64,000 nucleotides of DNA, from NCBI RefSeq assembly GCF_900497595.1, contig NZ_UFQO01000004.1, positions 62,001-126,000 on the forward strand, given 5' to 3'. The notes below the pieces were generated by a model. That model was not told where the DNA came from. It saw only the letters and a program-made list of their open reading frames with translations, and did not search any database. Source of the DNA: Treponema pectinovorum (lineage in GTDB: Bacteria > Spirochaetota > Spirochaetia > Treponematales > Treponemataceae). Below, piece by piece: positions 60,967 through 64,000 of this stretch. The position numbers were made by a program, and so were the translations under genes. Each line of letters starts with the position of its first letter. Position 1 is the stretch's first letter.

Positions 60967-62061
60967 ATGGCAACGATTGATTACAAAGATTCTGGTGTTG
61001 ATGTTGAAGAAGGATATAGATCCGTAAACGAATACAAAGTTCATGCTAAGCGCACTCGTATTCCAGGCTTGCTTACAGATTTGGGAAGTTTTAACGGTAT
61101 GTTTGAAATTCCGCGCAAATTAAAACATCCTGTTGCAGTTTCTGGAACAGACGGCGTTGGAACAAAACTCGACATCGCTTTTTCTATGAAAAAATACGAC
61201 ACTGTAGGGATTGACTGCGTTGCTATGAGCGTTAACGATATTTTATGCTCTGGCGTTCAGACCTCTTTTTTCTTGGATTACGTTGCCTGTGGTAAACTCG
61301 ACGCGGATGTTGCCGGCCAAATTGTAAAAGGTGTTGCCGACGGCTGTGTTGATGCTGGCTGTGCTTTGCTTGGTGGTGAAACTGCGGAAATGCCTGGATT
61401 TTACGATGAAGGAAAATACGACCTTGCAGGTTTTGGCGTTGGCTTTGGCGAAAAAAATGAACTTTTAACTGGCGAAAAAATTGAAGCAGGCGACGTTTTG
61501 ATTGGGCTTTCTTCTACGGGTTGTCATTCAAATGGATATTCTTTGGTTCGTAAACTTGTTACCGATTTTAACGAAGATTTTAACGGTAAACCTATTGGCG
61601 AAACTTTATTAACTCCAACCAGAATCTATGTGCGTCCTGTTATGGATGTGCTTGCAAAATTTGGAAAATCTGTGCATGCAATGGTTCACATAACTGGCGG
61701 CGGTTTTTACGAGAATGTTCCTAGAATGTATCCAAAAGGCTCTAATCTTGTGAGCGTTATAAAAAAGGACAGTTGGGAAAAACCTGCAATCTTTGCAGAG
61801 CTTGAAAGACGAGGTGCTAATCCTGAAGGAATGTGGGGAACTTTTAATATGGGCATTGGTCTGATTCTTGCTGTTAGGGCAAAGGATGCAGATAAGATTG
61901 TTGAGCGATTTAACGAAAAGGCTGGCGATTTTGCAACTGATGTTCATAAAAAACTTGGAATCGACAACATGAAAGCGTATAAGATTGGCTATGTAAAAGC
62001 TGGAAATGTCAATTTTGAGGAAGATGTTAAAGGCAGCCACGAAGCGACTATTTTGGAATAG
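60967..62061 (+). CDS. purM: phosphoribosylformylglycinamidine cyclo-ligase (AIR synthetase)
   Basis: ATP-dependent ring closure forming aminoimidazole ribonucleotide. The 364-residue protein carries DYKDSGVDVEEGYRSV at the start, VSGTDGVGTKLDIAF, DCVAMSVNDILCSG, LLGGETAEMPGFY and the C-terminal HITGGGFYENVPRM, all AIR synthetase signatures. GGAG lies seven bases before the ATG. It directly follows the hairpin-rich element and is nine bases from purN. Confidence 0.97.
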   Translation: MATIDYKDSGVDVEEGYRSVNEYKVHAKRTRIPGLLTDLGSFNGMFEIPRKLKHPVAVSGTDGVGTKLDIAFSMKKYDTVGIDCVAMSVNDILCSGVQTSFFLDYVACGKLDADVAGQIVKGVADGCVDAGCALLGGETAEMPGFYDEGKYDLAGFGVGFGEKNELLTGEKIEAGDVLIGLSSTGCHSNGYSLVRKLVTDFNEDFNGKPIGETLLTPTRIYVRPVMDVLAKFGKSVHAMVHITGGGFYENVPRMYPKGSNLVSVIKKDSWEKPAIFAELERRGANPEGMWGTFNMGIGLILAVRAKDADKIVERFNEKAGDFATDVHKKLGIDNMKAYKIGYVKAGNVNFEEDVKGSHEATILE

Positions 62062-62070
62062 GGCAGAAAA

Positions 62071-62703
62071 ATGAGCATTAAAATTGCTGTTTTGGTTTCT
62101 GGAGGCGGGACAAACCTTCAGGCCTTAATAGATTACGAAAAATCAAATCCAGCTTGTCCGTATCACATTCAGGCTGTAATTGCCGACACAAAAAAAGCTT
62201 ATGCATTGCAACGTGCTGCGGCTGCTGGAATTAAAACTTTTGTAGTTTCGCCTTTTGCTGTTCTTGGAGAAGAAAAAGCAAAATCATCTTCCAAAGAAGA
62301 AAAAAGGCTTGCAGTTTCTGATGCGGCACTAAAAGTTGCTCTGGAAAAGGAATGCGATGCAATTGTTCTTGCAGGATGGCTCACTGTTTTATCTGGCGAA
62401 ATAATAGAAAAGTATTCTGGAAAAATTGTAAATTTGCATCCCGCACTCTTACCAAAATTTGGTGGAGTGGGAATGTGGGGACATAATGTTCACAAAGCGG
62501 TAATTGACTCTGGAGAAAAAGAATCTGGTTGTACTGTGCATCTGGTCGACTCCGGCTGCGACACTGGGAAAATCTTGGTTCAAAAAAAAGTGCCTGTTTT
62601 GCCTTTAGACACTCCAGAATCTTTATACGAGAGAATTGCACCAGAAGAACACAAAGCGATTGTGGAAGGCGTGTGTCTCTTGGCAAAATCTCTTGGTGCT
62701 TAA
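62071..62703 (+). CDS. purN: phosphoribosylglycinamide formyltransferase
   Basis: Transfers the formyl group from 10-formyltetrahydrofolate to GAR. The 210-residue protein starts with IAVLVSGGGTNLQALIDY (phosphate loop) and has the catalytic segment KIVNLHPALLPKFGG followed by SGCTVHLVDSGCDTGKILVQ with the active-site Asp. Length is typical (about 190-215). GGGCAG precedes the start. It completes purM-purN; purE lies upstream in the same direction. Confidence 0.97.
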   Translation: MSIKIAVLVSGGGTNLQALIDYEKSNPACPYHIQAVIADTKKAYALQRAAAAGIKTFVVSPFAVLGEEKAKSSSKEEKRLAVSDAALKVALEKECDAIVLAGWLTVLSGEIIEKYSGKIVNLHPALLPKFGGVGMWGHNVHKAVIDSGEKESGCTVHLVDSGCDTGKILVQKKVPVLPLDTPESLYERIAPEEHKAIVEGVCLLAKSLGA

Positions 62704-62723
62704 ACTCTTAAAAATTGCGATTT

Positions 62724-62777
62724 TTAATTTCTTTGTATTTTTTAGTTTCTTTGTATGCTTTAGTTTCTTTGTATGTA
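62724..62777. repeat. three tandem copies of an 18-base unit
   Basis: TTAATTTCTTTGTATTTT, TTAGTTTCTTTGTATGCT and TTAGTTTCTTTGTATGTA are adjacent 18-base units. The third contains the last codons and stop of the OmpA-family gene on the minus strand; the other two extend into the gap after purN. Copies two and three differ only at the final two bases. Confidence 0.9.
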
Positions 62778-64000
62778 GGTTGCCTTTGGACGAGCGGTTA
62801 TCACTACGCGGCGGTTTAGAGCTCTTCCTTCGTCTGTTGCATTGCTTGCAATAGGTTGTGTTCCACCGTAGCCTCTGTAACTGAACAGATTTTTGTCTAA
62901 GCCGTTTTTTACGAGTTCTCCGATTATCGTTTGTGTACGCTGAATGCTAAGCCTCATCTGTCCTTCTGGTTTTTGCACATCTGCAGTGTGCCCTTCAACT
63001 AAAATCGTGTATGCGTTATCTATATTTATCTTTTTTAGACTTTCTGCAAGCTTTTGCAATTTTGGCAGCTCGCTTTGCAGGAGTTCAGGGCTGTCTGCCA
63101 CAAATTTTAACTCGTAGAGAATTTGAATTCCTCGGATTGTATCTTCGATTTGTGGTTCATCTTCTTCGTTTGTAAAAAGGTATTGCTTTAATTCTCTTAT
63201 TGCAGCGTAATATTCTGCATTTTTTTCTGGTGCGGAAACCTTTGTTATGAGATTTTCTTTATCTAAAAGGATTACGACTTTGCCCTGTCTTAAAAGTTCA
63301 AGGTTTGCAGGAACGCTCAATATTTTTAAAGCGTCTTTTCTTGAAATTACAGGATCTGTTCTAAATCTGCCGTAAACTTTTCGCGCGCTTATGTGCAAGG
63401 GATCAATTCCAATCCTGTCTTTGTAGCGATTTTCGTCTTCCGACCAGTCGTAGTGAACAAAGCCCTGCTCAGATTCTATTTTTGGATCTCCCATGTTTCG
63501 CTCGTAGATTAAGTTCATATCTTCATCCCAAATTTCTGGGAAAAAACAAGGTTTTACGACATCTTTTGTAAATTCGCCGTGTACACTTAAAGAACCGCGA
63601 GCATCGATTATTATTCCTGTGTAAGGACGGCTCGGGACTGTTTCTATCGGTTTTGAATTTTTATATGGAGTTTTGTGTTTTATTAAAATTGAAGAAAGGC
63701 GCAGAGTGTCGAGGTTGTGTATCACCTGCAAAACGGAACTTGAGTTTATAAAAATTCCTGGAGTTTTTTTAGAAGTGTTTACGATTGTTCTTAAATCTTC
63801 AAGCGTTATATCGTCACAAAGAACCAAATCTGCAAGTTGTGTATTTGAATTTACATAAGTGGTAAGCAGAGGGTCTTTTATGAGCTGTGTCAGCTGAGTG
63901 TTTATTAAGTCCACCGCAGTCAACTTCCCAGAAGGCATTTGAATGTTTGCCTTGTCTAAATCTATTTTTACAGATGATGAGAATATATTTTTTGTCCAGT
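62760..64000 (-). CDS. OmpA-family peptidoglycan-binding protein, N-terminus cut by window edge
   Basis: The frame is open from the right edge to the stop at 62760 (413 codons), so the start lies beyond the window. The C-terminal 120 residues are an OmpA domain: ILVEGHTADVQKPEGQM, LSIQRTQTIIGEL, LFSYRGYGGTQPIASN and NRRVVITA, including the Asp and Arg that contact diaminopimelate. The N-terminal 280 residues (PYTGIIIDARG, HISARKVYGRFRTDP) match the conserved lead domain of treponemal Tp0624-like proteins, a likeness from memory. It would anchor the outer membrane to peptidoglycan. The stop codon lies in an 18-base tandem repeat. Confidence 0.85.
   Translation of the reverse strand, partial: WTKNIFSSSVKIDLDKANIQMPSGKLTAVDLINTQLTQLIKDPLLTTYVNSNTQLADLVLCDDITLEDLRTIVNTSKKTPGIFINSSSVLQVIHNLDTLRLSSILIKHKTPYKNSKPIETVPSRPYTGIIIDARGSLSVHGEFTKDVVKPCFFPEIWDEDMNLIYERNMGDPKIESEQGFVHYDWSEDENRYKDRIGIDPLHISARKVYGRFRTDPVISRKDALKILSVPANLELLRQGKVVILLDKENLITKVSAPEKNAEYYAAIRELKQYLFTNEEDEPQIEDTIRGIQILYELKFVADSPELLQSELPKLQKLAESLKKINIDNAYTILVEGHTADVQKPEGQMRLSIQRTQTIIGELVKNGLDKNLFSYRGYGGTQPIASNATDEGRALNRRVVITARPKATYIQRN

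Noticed and set aside
1-64000. tRNA or rRNA genes
   Set aside because: I scanned the intergenic gaps by eye for cloverleaf-like arms, GGTTCGA-type loops and conserved rRNA segments and saw none; a tRNA search program would be needed to exclude an unusual one.
1-64000. Complete defence, phage or secretion system
   Set aside because: No integrase, capsid, transposase, restriction or CRISPR genes were recognised; apart from repeats and the MazF remnant the window is core genome.

Overview
The window is an AT-rich chromosomal segment that reads as a treponeme (Spirochaetota). The assignment rests on gene content: a UPF0164-type outer-membrane protein followed by a large OmpA-family protein, a second OmpA-family protein at the right edge, FliL-like and Maf-type flagellar proteins, and several proteins that resemble spirochaete-only families. 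A large secreted protein joining a pectin methylesterase to a rhamnogalacturonan acetylesterase-type SGNH esterase points to a pectin-using host-associated species. Treponema pectinovorum is a reasonable guess from lifestyle and base composition, but this is inference.

Left third (1-23.6 kb): 5'-complete but right-to-left truncated leuS; an HD phosphohydrolase; a small beta-barrel candidate; an ASKHA (RACo-like) protein and an orphan TRAP binding lipoprotein; a 0.5 kb repeat block; rny; a convergent lptC-lptA-lptB operon; cheR-cheB; a polyprenyl synthetase-TPR-RseC-like operon; rlmE and a LysM/M23 peptidase; a FliL-like gene with an hflX gene broken by a one-base frameshift; a 928-residue membrane protein with an acidic repeat tract; and metN-metI.

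Middle (23.6-45.2 kb): two membrane or spirochaete-type minus-strand genes, a probable stand-alone small RNA with promoter and terminator, the UPF0164/OmpA pair, a TIGR02757 protein, glycyl-tRNA synthetase, an aldo/keto reductase-like protein lacking two catalytic residues, a degenerate HD-GYP protein, a lepB-ftsI(PASTA)-maf cluster, a second LysM/M23 peptidase with a zinc-ribbon protein and a NodB-fold protein lacking its zinc histidines, and a D,D-carboxypeptidase.

Right third (45.2-64 kb): the pectin-degrading fusion, aroC, a decayed MazF-type toxin/antitoxin remnant, dapA-asd-lysA (lysine and diaminopimelate synthesis for peptidoglycan), an RluA-family pseudouridine synthase carrying a repeat inserted in frame, a four-S1-domain protein, nudC, an AraC regulator divergent from a peroxiredoxin, purE-purM-purN, and the truncated OmpA-family gene.

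The most unusual feature is a set of short GC-rich, hairpin-forming dispersed repeats. One family (here R1) has four intergenic copies, each with a TTTTTGC...GCAAAAA hairpin at one end, plus a fifth copy that lies inside a coding sequence. A second family (R2) has two copies in opposite orientation. I found no tRNA, rRNA, CRISPR array, prophage, transposase or complete defence system, and most of the window is ordinary core genome.
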